From Pontederia crassipes (Eukaryota; Streptophyta; Magnoliopsida; Commelinales; Pontederiaceae), in NCBI GenBank assembly GCA_030549335.1, contig CM060198.1, forward strand, positions 868,001-932,000: a DNA stretch of 64,000 nucleotides. The letters run 5' to 3'. The translations under genes were made by a program, and so were the position numbers. The notes under the pieces are model-generated. The model was not told where the DNA came from. It searched no databases and was given only the letters and a program-made list of their open reading frames with translations. The stretch's first letter is position 1. The number at the start of each line of letters is the position of its first letter. Shown here piece after piece: positions 54,508 to 64,000 of the stretch.

Positions 54508-55039
54508 GTACACTACAACAATATTGCGATTTTGCGACGGATTTATCCATCACAAAACTTTCGAAATCCGTCACAAATATGTCTTTGCGACAAATTTTTT
54601 GACGGATAGGGTTTAGTTGGAAAATTTACCGTCGCAAAAAATTATCGATGGTCCTCAACTATCCCTTCGAAAGATTTGATGAACGCCTCTGATGGAAAAA
54701 TCGCCTTCACAATTTTTGACGCATAAAATCCGTCAGAAGTTTCGAAGGGAAGGTTATCCTTCTAACGGATTTTGCCATCGGAAGCTCCTAATCCGGCTTC
54801 CGTGCTGGAGGTAGGAGTGTTCCCCCTTTTCCAAGTTTCGACTGACTTCGACGGACAACCCATTGAAAGTTCCGACGGGAGAACTCCCGTCGAAACCCTT
54901 GGCGGGCGACACTTGTCGAAGCCTTCGACGGGCGATCACCCGTCGAAGGCTTCGATGGACCATTCCCGTCGCACGCACAGCCGGAGTGCGATGGACATGT
55001 TTGTCAAAAAGTTTTAAAAATATAATAAAATAGGCCTCC

Positions 55040-55650
55040 TGCTACCGGATCGGCGTTGACGGCCGATCCAGAGCAGGCAGCCAAAATCGTGATAGAAGAG
55101 ATAGGGAGGAGGCTAAGGACACCGGCGGGCGGCTGGCAGGAGCCCGATCCGCCGCCTATGCCGGATCTGGTGCCTTGCAAGCCGGTCCGGCTGCCCGCAC
55201 GTCGGATCCAGCCGCCGGCGACTGGATCCGGCCAAGGACACAAGCGGCCGGATTCAGCTCATAGGTGACCGGGTCCGGCCGCAGGCATTGGATCCGATAG
55301 TAGGTGCCGGGTCGACCCGGCCGCTTGCGAGCCAGATCTGGTCGCAGGCATCGGACCTGGCCACAGGCGTCGGATCCGATCGTAGGCGCTGGGTCCGACT
55401 GCTAGCGAGCCGGATCCGGCCGCAAGCGTCGGATCCGCTCGCCTGCGAGCTGGATCCGGTCGCTGTCGAAACCCAATCCGCCTAAGAGCCCGATCGGAAT
55501 CCTGCGGGCCGGATCCACCACAGTTGATCAGATCTGGGTCGTAGGCGACCGGATCCGGCTCGCAAGCGATCGAATCCGGCTCGGAGGCGACCAGATCTAG
55601 CAGTAGGTGATCGGATCTGGCGCATAGGGGCCGGATCCGGTGCCATCCGT
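55040..55650. repeat. Degenerate GGATCCGGCCGCAGGCG-type tandem block
   Basis: About 600 bp of short units built on GGATCCG or GGATCTG followed by GCCGCAGGCG or TCGTAGGCG variants, strongly GC-rich and open in several frames. Related shorter blocks occupy the centres of the other two CACTA elements. Confidence 0.75.
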
Positions 55651-56502
55651 CGCCTGCGAGGGATCTGGCAGCACTGGGCACCGGAGTCGAGAGCGTGAAG
55701 GGAGAGATAGAGAGGGAGTCGATGAGGGTGGCCGACGGCCAAGATTGTCGAAGTCGGGAGTCACCGCCGGAGTTGCCGTCGCCGCCGTGGGAGAGATAGA
55801 GAGGGGGAGAGGAGGAGAGATAGAGAAGGGGAGACAAGGAGGGAGAGTGGAGGGCGCGGGAGCGAGAAGGCAGAGGGGGGAAAATTTGGTAAGAAAATAT
55901 TAGAATTTGCGAGGGGTATTTCTTTCGAAATTATTGAAGGATATAATATCCGTCGGTAATTTCGAAAAAAATACCCATCGGTAAATAAAATAATAATATT
56001 TTTATCAATATTTATATAAAATTTTTATTATTAAATATTATAATATTATATATATTAACATATACGACTCAAAATATTAATAATCATAATATTATATTAT
56101 AAATATTATTAATGTTTAATAATAATATTATATAAATATTGATAATAAATTATACTATTTTAATTATCAAAGGATAATGCGTTCGAAATTACTCATGGAT
56201 GCAAATCCTTCCGTAATTACCCACGGATAATGTCGGTTGCAATTACCGATAGGTAATATCCTTCATAATTACCGACGGGTAATGTCCTTGAAAATTATCG
56301 ACGGATGCTAAATCCTTCGGTGATTTCGAAGGCACCATCCTTCAGTAAATAAAATAATAATATATTATTAATGTTTATAATATAACACATATCTTTCTTC
56401 CATTTTTATAAAATATTTATAATATAAAATAATATTACTAATGATTATAATTATACAGAAGGATACATATAATTAATATCAATACATATACTATTATTAA
56501 TG

Positions 56503-56544
56503 TTTAATAATAATAATAACAACAACAACAACAACAACAACAAC

Positions 56545-56638
<94 letters not shown>

Positions 56639-56652
56639 GTAATAATAATATA
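56503..56652. repeat. (TAA)n / (CAA)n microsatellite
   Basis: About 150 bp: TAA units, then a block of CAA units, then a long TAA run. Confidence 0.95.
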
Positions 56653-59046
56653 TAATATATAAAAATATTGATAATAAATTATACTATTTTAATTACTGAA
56701 GGATAATGCCTTTGAAATTACCAATGGATGTAAATCCTTTGGTTATTTCGAAGGCATTTTTCTTCGATAATTACCGATGGTAATGTCCTTCGAAATTACC
56801 GACGGATGTTAAATCCTTCAATAGTTTCGAAGGCACAATCCTTCGGTAAATAAAATAATAATATATTATTAATGTTTATAATATAACACATATTGTCCAT
56901 TTTTATAAAATATTTATAATATAACATAATATTACTAATGATTGTAATTATATATATTAATATATATAATTAGTATCAATACATATGCTAATATTAATGT
57001 TTAATAATAATATTATATATATATATAAATATTCAATACATATACAAATTATACTATTTTAATTACCGAAGAATAATGCCTTCGAAATTACGGATGGATG
57101 TAAAGCCTTCAATAATTTTGAAGGCATTTTCCTTCGGTGTCCTTTGAAATTACCGACGGATTTTTGTAATTTTGAAGGCACTATCCTTGGGTAAATAAAA
57201 TAATAATTTGATAATAAAATACTGAATACATATTTATATTATATTACATATATATTGTTACCAACGGGTATTCCCTTTGAAATTACCGACGGATGTAAAT
57301 CCTTCGGTAGTTACAAAGGCTATACTCGTTGGTAATTTATCGACGAAAGTTTTCCGTCCATAATAACGAAGGATGTTTTGGTCTTCAGTAATTCGGAAGG
57401 AGTTTCATATTCATCGCAACTGCCGTCAATAAATGAGAAGGATTTATTTCCTTCAAAAAATGTCCATCGCAAATTCGCCATTTTCTTGTAGTGGTAGTCC
57501 CCAATGTTTTTTTTGTCCAAAGGATTCATTCCATTAAGATGTAAGTAGTTCCTAAATATTGAAATGCCATCGCCAAAGAAAGACATCTACGACTTGGTCC
57601 ATTGATAGCTGAATCGTTCATTCCTACATATCTTCCCAAAACAGTCAAGATCATTTCATCTCTTAATTTTTCGAGAATAAATGCATTACATCTTTTACAT
57701 AAATAACCAATAAAATTGGAAAGCATAAAAGGTCAATATGAAAGCAACATTAAGGCTGTGTTTGTTCCATGAACATCAGCCAAAACCAAGCTTTGTTCAG
57801 CCAACAGGTGGTAGAACATTAGTGAGGCCCATGAGAATTCTCAAGTTCATGCGTGCGGCCCCGAACATGCATCGTATCCCACACCCACCTTCACTCTTCT
57901 TTCCTTGTGGATGACAACATCGCAGTCTCCTTTCTTTTTCCTTCTTTCATGACATTTGTGTTTTCTTTCCGCCTTCCACGACGCTGGCCGATTGGTCTCT
58001 TCCATGCCGGCGGACAACATCAAGGCCCGACAGCAAGAAGCACAAGTATGTTCCCTTCCTTGGTGGTGTTTCTTTCGGCTTTGAGGTTTGACTATTTGAC
58101 TAAATTGGTTCATTTCTCCTATGATCTCGGCATCGGAGTTGCATAGAAGACAGCGACCGAGGTTGAGGCAAATTGTGAAACTCCATCGACGCTCACGGAC
58201 TTGCAGACACGCATCTACTCCATTTTTTTCTGATTTTTTTTCCGAATAAGTGTTCCCCTTCTCGGTTTAGGGTTTGTCTGTGTTAGTGGCATGATCTTGT
58301 CTTCTATTCTTTTCCAAAATTTTTTCCTGATAAGGGTTCCTCTTTTCAGTCACTATTAGGGTTTCTTCTGTGTTAGGATTCCTCTTTTCAGTTAGGTTTC
58401 TTCTGTGTTACGATTTATGGTTTCTTGTGTGTTAGTGGCACAATCATTTCTTCTTATTCAGCGATCAGCTAATACGTCTCTTGAATTTCTTTTTCGGTGA
58501 TTGCTAATACATCTCCTGAGTTTCTTTTTTGGCAATTTTCATTGACAGATTGTTCCAGCGATGGCGGTAGTTGCAGCAAGGATCTTCCTGCGAACTCCTA
58601 GAGCAAGGTACGATCTAGGTCTTTCTCGTTCGAACTCTTTGTTTCTTCATCTCTAGCTCCTCACATCCCTGCCACCCCTACTTCCGCCTAATACCCTGAG
58701 CTGACCTCTCTACCACTTTATGACTTACTTGTCTTGCATTAAAATGTGTAATTAATATCTGCAATCTACTTCTGCCTCTATAAGTCACAATGTTTTTTAG
58801 AGGTAACTGTGTTGCTCCAAATTAACATTTTGACGGATTGGGGATCTTCTTTCTTTATACGTTTCTTATTCTAGATCCTCTTTCTGTTTAGTTAAGTGTA
58901 GTCAGATTGTTCACGGTTTCTTCTTGCTGTTGTTAATTTTGTGAAAATTTTTTACTCATGTTCAGTGCAATGATAATAAGTTGTCAGCTTGCTCATGTCT
59001 CTCGTTTTAGTTATCCAGTTGTTTTCTAAAGTTCATCTTTCCTTTT

Positions 59047-59206
59047 AGCTTAAAATCCCAGAAATGTTAAAATACAGAATATTCCTTTGCATTTAAGGTA
59101 CTATGCAAAGTCTTCATTTAGCTTAAAATCCCATAAATGTTAAAATATAGAATATTCCTTTGCATTTAAGGTACTATGCGAAGTCTTCATATAGCTTAAA
59201 ATCCCA
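59047..59206. repeat. 73-bp tandem repeat
   Basis: Starts of AGCTTAAAATCCCA at 59047, 59120 and about 59193 give two full units and a partial third, with only a few differences, in the probable intron or leader upstream of the Myb/SANT-like gene. Confidence 0.9.
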
Positions 59207-59472
59207 AGAGTGACAATTATGATGTATATGAAGTAATGACATACTCGTAGTTGATGATAGTGAAGTATGATCAACTTGCATTTATTCTCGGGCAGAGATT
59301 AGGGGAATCTTACCCATGTTTCTCGCTTCTCCTTCTAAATGTCCCCTTACGCGACAATGAATCAGTATTTCCTTGCTATTGGGGGTGGGGCTGTCGAAAA
59401 GGGATATTTTTGTCTGTTCGTGTACCCTACCCAGTTACATTCATATACATCATTGTTTTTCCTTATTCAGCA

Positions 59473-60393
59473 ATGACTTCTAACAAAGGGAAAGAGAAAA
59501 ACGCCTGTACTGCGGAGAAGGCTTGATCCAGTCATTGGTCTTCGAATATGGATTCGTATTTTGTAGGGATGATGATGCAAAAGAACGTCGACGAATATTT
59601 TCGAGCTAACACCTTCATGGTAGAAGCCTGAAAAAGAATGTGCAATAGGTTGAATAACCACTTTGGTGAGAGGATGATTATTGAGCATATGAAAAATCAT
59701 TTAAAAGTAATAAAAGGGAATTTTGAATTGTGTAGAGCCCTATCCAGCAAAAGTGGGTGGGGATGGAATCTAGAAAAGTGTATGCCGGAGCAACTAGAAG
59801 AGGGAATGTGGGATGAGGCTATTGCGGTGAGTTCGTATTTACAACAATTTGTGCATCGCTTAATAGAGATGACATGAATTAACCCTTCTTTTTTCTTGTA
59901 ATAGGGGAACAAGGATTAAATGAGGCTAAAAAATAAACGATTCCCTTGACTTCACCTTCTTATTTGCTAGGAACACAACCATGTGAAAGGAAGCATGTAC
60001 GACCACCAAGATAGTGAACTTAGAAGAGGAGCAAGATAGCTCCGATGATAATATTATAGACATGACCACACCCTTGGTCTAGAGATTGAGAACCCTCATG
60101 CCACCGAACATACGCTGCGAACTTCTCATGGAACTACATCATCCGAAAAAAGAACTAGGTCCGGTTCCACCCTCATCACATCAAAGAAAAAGAAATTTGT
60201 TATGAATAATTTGGTGGCACATGAAATGGCAATGAAGAGGATGCATCTCATGGAAGAAATGCTGACCTTTCAAAAGCAGAACAATGGCACCTTGGATGGG
60301 TGTTGGGCTAAGTTGGAGGAAAGGATGTCCAATCTTTCTTCACATGTTAAGTTGGCCATCGCTGATGCATTTAAGGACGAGAAGGAGTTATAG
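59473..60393 (+). pseudogene. Myb/SANT-like DNA-binding gene (Harbinger ORF1), broken
   Basis: After an acceptor (CCTTATTCAG) an ATG starts MTSNKGKEKNACTAEK. Then follows the Myb/SANT-like domain typical of Harbinger-associated proteins: RLNNHFGERMIIEHMKNHLK, VIKGNFELCRALSSKSGWGW and CMPEQLEEGMWDEAIA, ending at a GTGAGT donor. A later exon (60202-60393) reads AHEMAMKRMHLMEEMLTFQK and DGCWAKLEERM. TGA codons at about 59524 and 59629 interrupt the first exon. In active relatives this protein is needed with the transposase for binding the ends and for nuclear import. Confidence 0.7.
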
Positions 60394-61065
60394 ACGTTCA
60401 TGAGGTGCGACGATGAAATGCTTGAAGGTTGGATATTTCGAAAGGTGTTCGATTACTATCGTTTACCCCCTCCTCCGCCGCCAGCTATGCTGTCATTTGG
60501 GCCACTTGCTTTTACTTCCACGGTCACCTATGTCGCTTCATCGTTAGTCCTGCTACAAGTCTAAGTGGTATGGTCAATCCCTTTGCCATGTATCAAGGTA
60601 CGCCGACTCCATTCAATGCAGCCAATTCGTATTTCAATCCCACCTCCATTCAATGCATTACCTTCCCGTCTTTTTGTTCCACCTAGATCCAGTGGGGCCG
60701 AGACTCCCTCGAGCAACACTGAGTAGTTTGTTATGGCAGAATATCAAGTGAAATTGCTCATTCCTCATGTACTTTTCATTAGAACATAGTCATGTACTTT
60801 TGGCAGAACATTACATAGTAACTCACGTACTTTTCAATAGAACATTATGTAATGCTTATGCGTGTAATAGTTGTAGGTGGCATGTACTTTTCATTAGAAT
60901 ATCGTCGGAAATGCCATGAACTATTGTTACCATTTATCACTTGAAACATCTTATTACTCTTTTTGTCATTCGAACGTCACTATCTTCTTGTTGTTATGCT
61001 AGATGAATTTCGAACAAATGTGGTCCTCTATCATTGAGGAGGAATTTTAAGTACATGAAGCATAT

Positions 61066-62215
61066 TTGTTATCATTTAGTAGCACTGAATATAGTGGTGC
61101 GTCTTCGTCTATTGGGCATGTGCCGAGGATGTCTTGCAGGACACGTCTGTTCATGGGAGATCAACTTGTTAACGAAATGCTAAATGGACACTACAAAAGA
61201 GGGTACCATCATTTTGGACTTCAAAATATAACTTTCTTGATATTGGAGGAGCTGCTAGTATCCCGAGGGCTTCTTGCATCTACAAAGAACGTTAGTGCAC
61301 GAGAACAATTGGCCATTTTCTTATACGCCATTCAGCGCTATGATTCAAATAGAGACATGCAAGAGGAGTTCCAACACTCTGGCGAAATAATATCACGTCA
61401 CTTTAGGAACGTACTGAAGGCAACTTGTTCGTTGAGCAACGAGATCATACAACTCCCAGGTGCTGATGTAAGGGTCCACCCATGAGTGCGAGGCTCTCAC
61501 ACTTTCTACCCGTACTTCGCGGTAAGTTGTGGCACGTAAACATGCATGTGAAACTAATGTGATAGGATTATCATTAACCCTTTTGTCTCTTGTGTCATTG
61601 TAGAATGTTTTAGGGGCTCTTGATGGGACACACATTTCAGCTCATGTGCCAAAGTCAAAAGCTATACCATATTGAAATCGCAAGGGATTTATTTCAAAGA
61701 ACGTCATGGCCATGATGTCGTTTGACTACATTCTTCATTTTGTGTGCACTAGTTGGTAAGGCTCGGGGGGTGATACGAAGGTGTTGAGATGGTGTGTTAA
61801 AAGGAATGAGTTTCGTGTTCCTGACGGTATCTTTCGAGACTAACTTTAATTTCAAACACAGGTATCATTTGGGGACTTTTATGGAGAGCACTCCTGCGGG
61901 CAGATACCGTGATGTAAAGGATATTTTTAATCACAGACATGCACAACCGTGAAACTTTGTGGAAAAGACATTCGATATATTGAAGAAGAGGTTTAAGTTA
62001 CTTTGAAACCCAATTCAAAATCCAACGAGGATCCAAAAAGGTTTATTGTCATAGCTGTTGTGTGATACACAACTTTGTCAAACGAAATTAGATCGATGAC
62101 AGATACGGTTACGTGCTGGCGACTTGTTGCCTTCCATTCCCGCCTCTACAATGGGGAAAACTAGAGGGGACCTTATTCGTGACGGGATAGCATCCCGCCT
62201 GTGGGCTGATCATTG
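61066..62215 (+). pseudogene. PIF/Harbinger DDE transposase (ORF2), broken
   Basis: The first exon (61066-61485 and just beyond) has the N-terminal helix-rich region (GLLASTKNVSAREQLAIFLY, FQHSGEIISRHFRNVLKATC), ending near a GTAAGT donor at about 61.52 kb. The next block, from about 61602, begins NVLGALDGTHISAHVP with the first catalytic Asp, then NRKGFISKNVMAMMSFD. A later block holds FNHRHA and FVEKTFDILKKRFKLL with the catalytic Glu, and an end block IRDGIASRLWADH. The part that should hold the second Asp (usual form YYLVDAGY) is not readable after FRVPDG. Several in-frame stops occur (for example after VRVHP and KAIPY). Related host genes are ALP1 and HARBI1. Confidence 0.78.
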
Positions 62216-62402
62216 ACAACGTAGTATTAAGCAAGTTTTCGTATTAACCACTCTACTTTTCATCTTTTTTAATGAAATTTAGTTTCTTGTGCAAAAATTT
62301 ATTTATCTTTAGTACTGACAATCTTTGGCTATACGTTTATGTCTTCATTTTAGCACAATAACTCACTACGTCTTATTGTTGTATTCCCTTATACAGGACA
62401 TC

Positions 62403-62729
62403 ATGATTCCACTTAGGATGGCACTACACAAATTCTACATAATTTATGAAGGGAGGAAGCCCGGGGTGTACGACTCGTGGGTAGATTGTCAAGCTCAAGT
62501 CATGGGTTCTCGTTATTGTGCGTTTAGAAAATTTGACTTATTTGAGGAAGCCACTAACTCTTTGTCAGCTTACATTAGTATGCAATATGTGCCACCTACC
62601 CAACCTGCTCTTCATCCAGATCCACTTGCCCAAAGCGTACCACAAGAGACCATTCCAACAACACTAGTTTCTTTGGCAAGTAGGAGCGATTCACTTTGCA
62701 AATGGTGTGGTGAAGCTTCTATCTGTTAG
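62403..62729 (+). CDS. Small protein with RNase H1 N-terminal (viroplasmin-type) domain
   Basis: An open frame of about 108 codons follows a good acceptor (CTTATACAG) 190 bp after the transposase end. Residues 9-52 read KFYIIYEGRKPGVYDSWVDC, QAQVMGSRYCAF and RKFDLFEEATNSL. This fits the RNase H1 N-terminal/caulimovirus viroplasmin domain (pattern Y-G--PG-Y-SW--C--QV-G---A-F--F----EA---L), which binds RNA:DNA hybrids in RNase H1. No RNase H catalytic domain follows; the tail is proline-rich and ends LCKWCGEASIC. The start could also be the Met at 62418. Unlike its two neighbours it is undamaged. It could be an accessory gene of the Harbinger-like element, an independent small host gene, or a leftover exon. 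Confidence 0.6.
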   Translation: MIPLRMALHKFYIIYEGRKPGVYDSWVDCQAQVMGSRYCAFRKFDLFEEATNSLSAYISMQYVPPTQPALHPDPLAQSVPQETIPTTLVSLASRSDSLCKWCGEASIC

Positions 62730-63198
62730 TGCTCGAGAACAATTTGTGGTATTTTTCAATGCATCCAAGTGGCCGTGTGGTCATTTTGGAATGTTATTTT
62801 GATATATGTGGTGTAAATCTAGATGTTGACCGGCCCTCTTTTGGTTACATTACTTTGGATTATGTTAGTATGTTGTTAAACTTTGTTGGACTTATTTCGC
62901 ATTTATTCTCTGTTACTTATGTTATCATTGTAACTTCGTATTAATTCATATGTGATCTTCATATATAATCTGTCTATTTTCTACTTGTGTCATGGACCGA
63001 TATATATATGCATGCAATTCCTACTATCAACTTATTGGTCATTTATTCACAAGCAGCACATTTGAAATGCGCCAAGGAGAAGAATCCAGAGGGATCACTT
63101 TGTCATGCAGTTTTTTTAGTTTTACTTGCAGTGCACTTTGCTGTAGATGCAATTAGGGCCGTTTCATTTTGGCGCCGGCAACTGGAACTGTAGCCAAA
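62730..63198 (+). other. 3' part of the Harbinger-like locus
   Basis: A short frame at 62987-63193 (ending RAVSFWRRQLEL) runs right up to the proposed terminal repeat. It has a hydrophobic stretch (AVFLVLLAVHFAVDAI) but no recognised domain, and I do not call it a gene. Confidence 0.35.
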
Positions 63199-64000
63199 TA
63201 GGGAGGAGAACTTTGAAGTATTTGAACATTAATCAACAAAAAAAGTTCTCATAGATGTCGAACTTATCAAAACGATCGTTAAAAACGAAATCATCATTTC
63301 AATAAATTCCAAGAACTTAGTGGAACTTTTGTTGATTTAGAACCTTTTCTGACTTGACAGCTGAAAATAGTAGGAAAACAACAGGATGGATCTGTTGCCT
63401 CTGGCCACAACCATCTACATGCCAATTCAATAATAAGAGTGTAAGACAATGGTCCACTATCTTCACTTATAAGTTGAATTGTTTTTTATATTCGTTCTTT
63501 ACTTTTCTTATATTATATTAGGTTGATGAACGTCCTTTTGTAATCTAAACAAAATATATATGCAAATTCATTATAAATTGTCAGGTTGAAAACTAAGCTT
63601 TTGTGGGATATGATGCAAGTGAAATTATATGAGATGCTTTTTGTGGTTGTTACGATTGGATCCATCCATGTTCTGGAGAAAAAAAAAATGTTAATGAAGT
63701 TTTCAAAAATGTTAATGAAGAAAAAAATATTTTCCAGCCGGCCCAACTATCACCATTCTTAAATTGTCTCGCTTGATTAAAAAATTCTGTATAAATTTTG
63801 CTTGTCACTCCATGAGCAGTAGAGGTTCAAAGCCCGGACTCACAGATAAATATATTTATACAAAATTCTGGAAGCCAGTTGGAAAACCAAATAGATAAAA
63901 AAAACAAAAACAAAGGAGCAGTCCAAGTAGTTCCGAGGATTTAATCTGAGACCAACATATTGCGTAAGGAAACATTCATGTTTAGATAACTGAACATGAA
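63199..64000. other. AT-rich sequence to window end
   Basis: No coding domain, RNA gene or transposon end was recognised. Confidence 0.6.

Larger units (their letters stand above)
54511..57493. mobile_element. Non-autonomous CACTA transposon (2983 bp)
   Basis: Starts CACTACAACAATATTGCGA and ends CGCCATTTTCTTGTAGTG, with a perfect 3-bp target duplication GTA (54508-54510 and 57494-57496). Subterminal repeats differ from the other two: a CGACGG/CCGTCG type at left and a long array of TTACCGACGGATG / CCTTCGGTAATT-type units at right (55.9-57.4 kb). The centre holds a GC-rich GGATCCGG repeat block and a purine-rich tract. No transposase was recognised. Open frames of up to 192 codons in the GC-rich block follow the repeat and are not called as genes. 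Confidence 0.9.
57754..63195 (+). mobile_element. PIF/Harbinger-like transposon locus (proposed limits)
   Basis: The plus strand carries a Myb/SANT-like gene and a DDE transposase, the two genes of PIF/Harbinger elements, plus an RNase H1-N-type frame. The proposed left end is GGCTGTGTTTGTTCCATG after TAA. The proposed right end, inverted, is GGCTACAGTTCCAGTTGC before AAA. The ends share GGCT, GTTCCA and a later GCCAAAA, so similarity is partial and the duplication is 2 of 3 bases. The gene calls are firmer than the ends. Both classical genes are broken, so this copy could not move by itself. Sequence 57.9-58.6 kb looks like a 5' leader with a small exon (MAVVAARIFLRTPRA, donor GTACGA at about 58.6 kb). 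Confidence 0.55.

Noticed and set aside
55259-55837. 192-codon minus-strand open frame in the GC-rich block
   Set aside because: It runs through short GGATCCGG-type tandem units that are open in several frames on both strands. Composition follows the repeat and no domain is visible.
57526-57726. Minus-strand frame between the CACTA and Harbinger-like elements
   Set aside because: Short, no recognised domain and no splice context. It could be a scrap of something, but I cannot support a call.

Overview
This is a transposon-rich stretch of nuclear DNA from a flowering plant. Reasons: a CC-NBS-LRR disease-resistance gene of the RPS2/RPS5 type; relics of plant multigene families (MATE transporter, MLO, protein O-fucosyltransferase, BCS1-like AAA ATPase) with GT-AG introns; Ty3/gypsy elements primed by tRNA-Met and tRNA-Asp; and CACTA, Mutator-like and PIF/Harbinger DNA transposons. 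The GC-rich captured BCS1 fragment leans slightly towards a monocot, but I cannot name the species.

Layout. Positions 1-20799 are one nest. An old Del/Tekay-like Ty3/gypsy element on the minus strand (5' LTR 18298-20799; its 3' end lies off the window) is split by a 12-kb Athila-like element (2133-14143, two 2.4-kb LTRs, perfect 5-bp target duplication TTAAT) and by a decayed CACTA element ending at 17620. Positions 21969-24800 hold the one clearly intact host gene, a 943-aa CC-NBS-LRR receptor. Positions 24.9-36.2 kb are AT-rich and hold a hairpin minisatellite, a MATE transporter pseudogene split by a solo LTR, a LINE tail, an MLO exon and two unassigned exon-like pieces. A second, broken copy of the receptor lies at 36.8-39.6 kb, with a coiled-coil scrap of a third at 39.9 kb.

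From 40.7 kb to the end nearly everything is repeat or transposon: tandem repeats, a long hairpin, a short LTR element (42379-45144), three non-autonomous CACTA elements (45226-46574, about 50044-51409, 54511-57493), CACTA transposase scraps, a lone O-fucosyltransferase exon, a Pack-MULE carrying a BCS1-like fragment (51923-53435), and a PIF/Harbinger-like locus (57754 to about 63195).

How the parts relate. The receptor pair is a local duplication in which one copy stayed open and the other decayed. The MATE pseudogene is a clear case of an LTR insertion inside a coding exon, since the exon reads through exactly once the LTR and one target copy are set aside. The most unusual object is the Harbinger-like locus: next to the two expected genes (Myb/SANT-like protein and DDE transposase) it has an open frame with an RNase H1 N-terminal/viroplasmin-type domain, which may be a third, accessory gene. 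All calls come from reading the sequence by eye; no database search or alignment was run.
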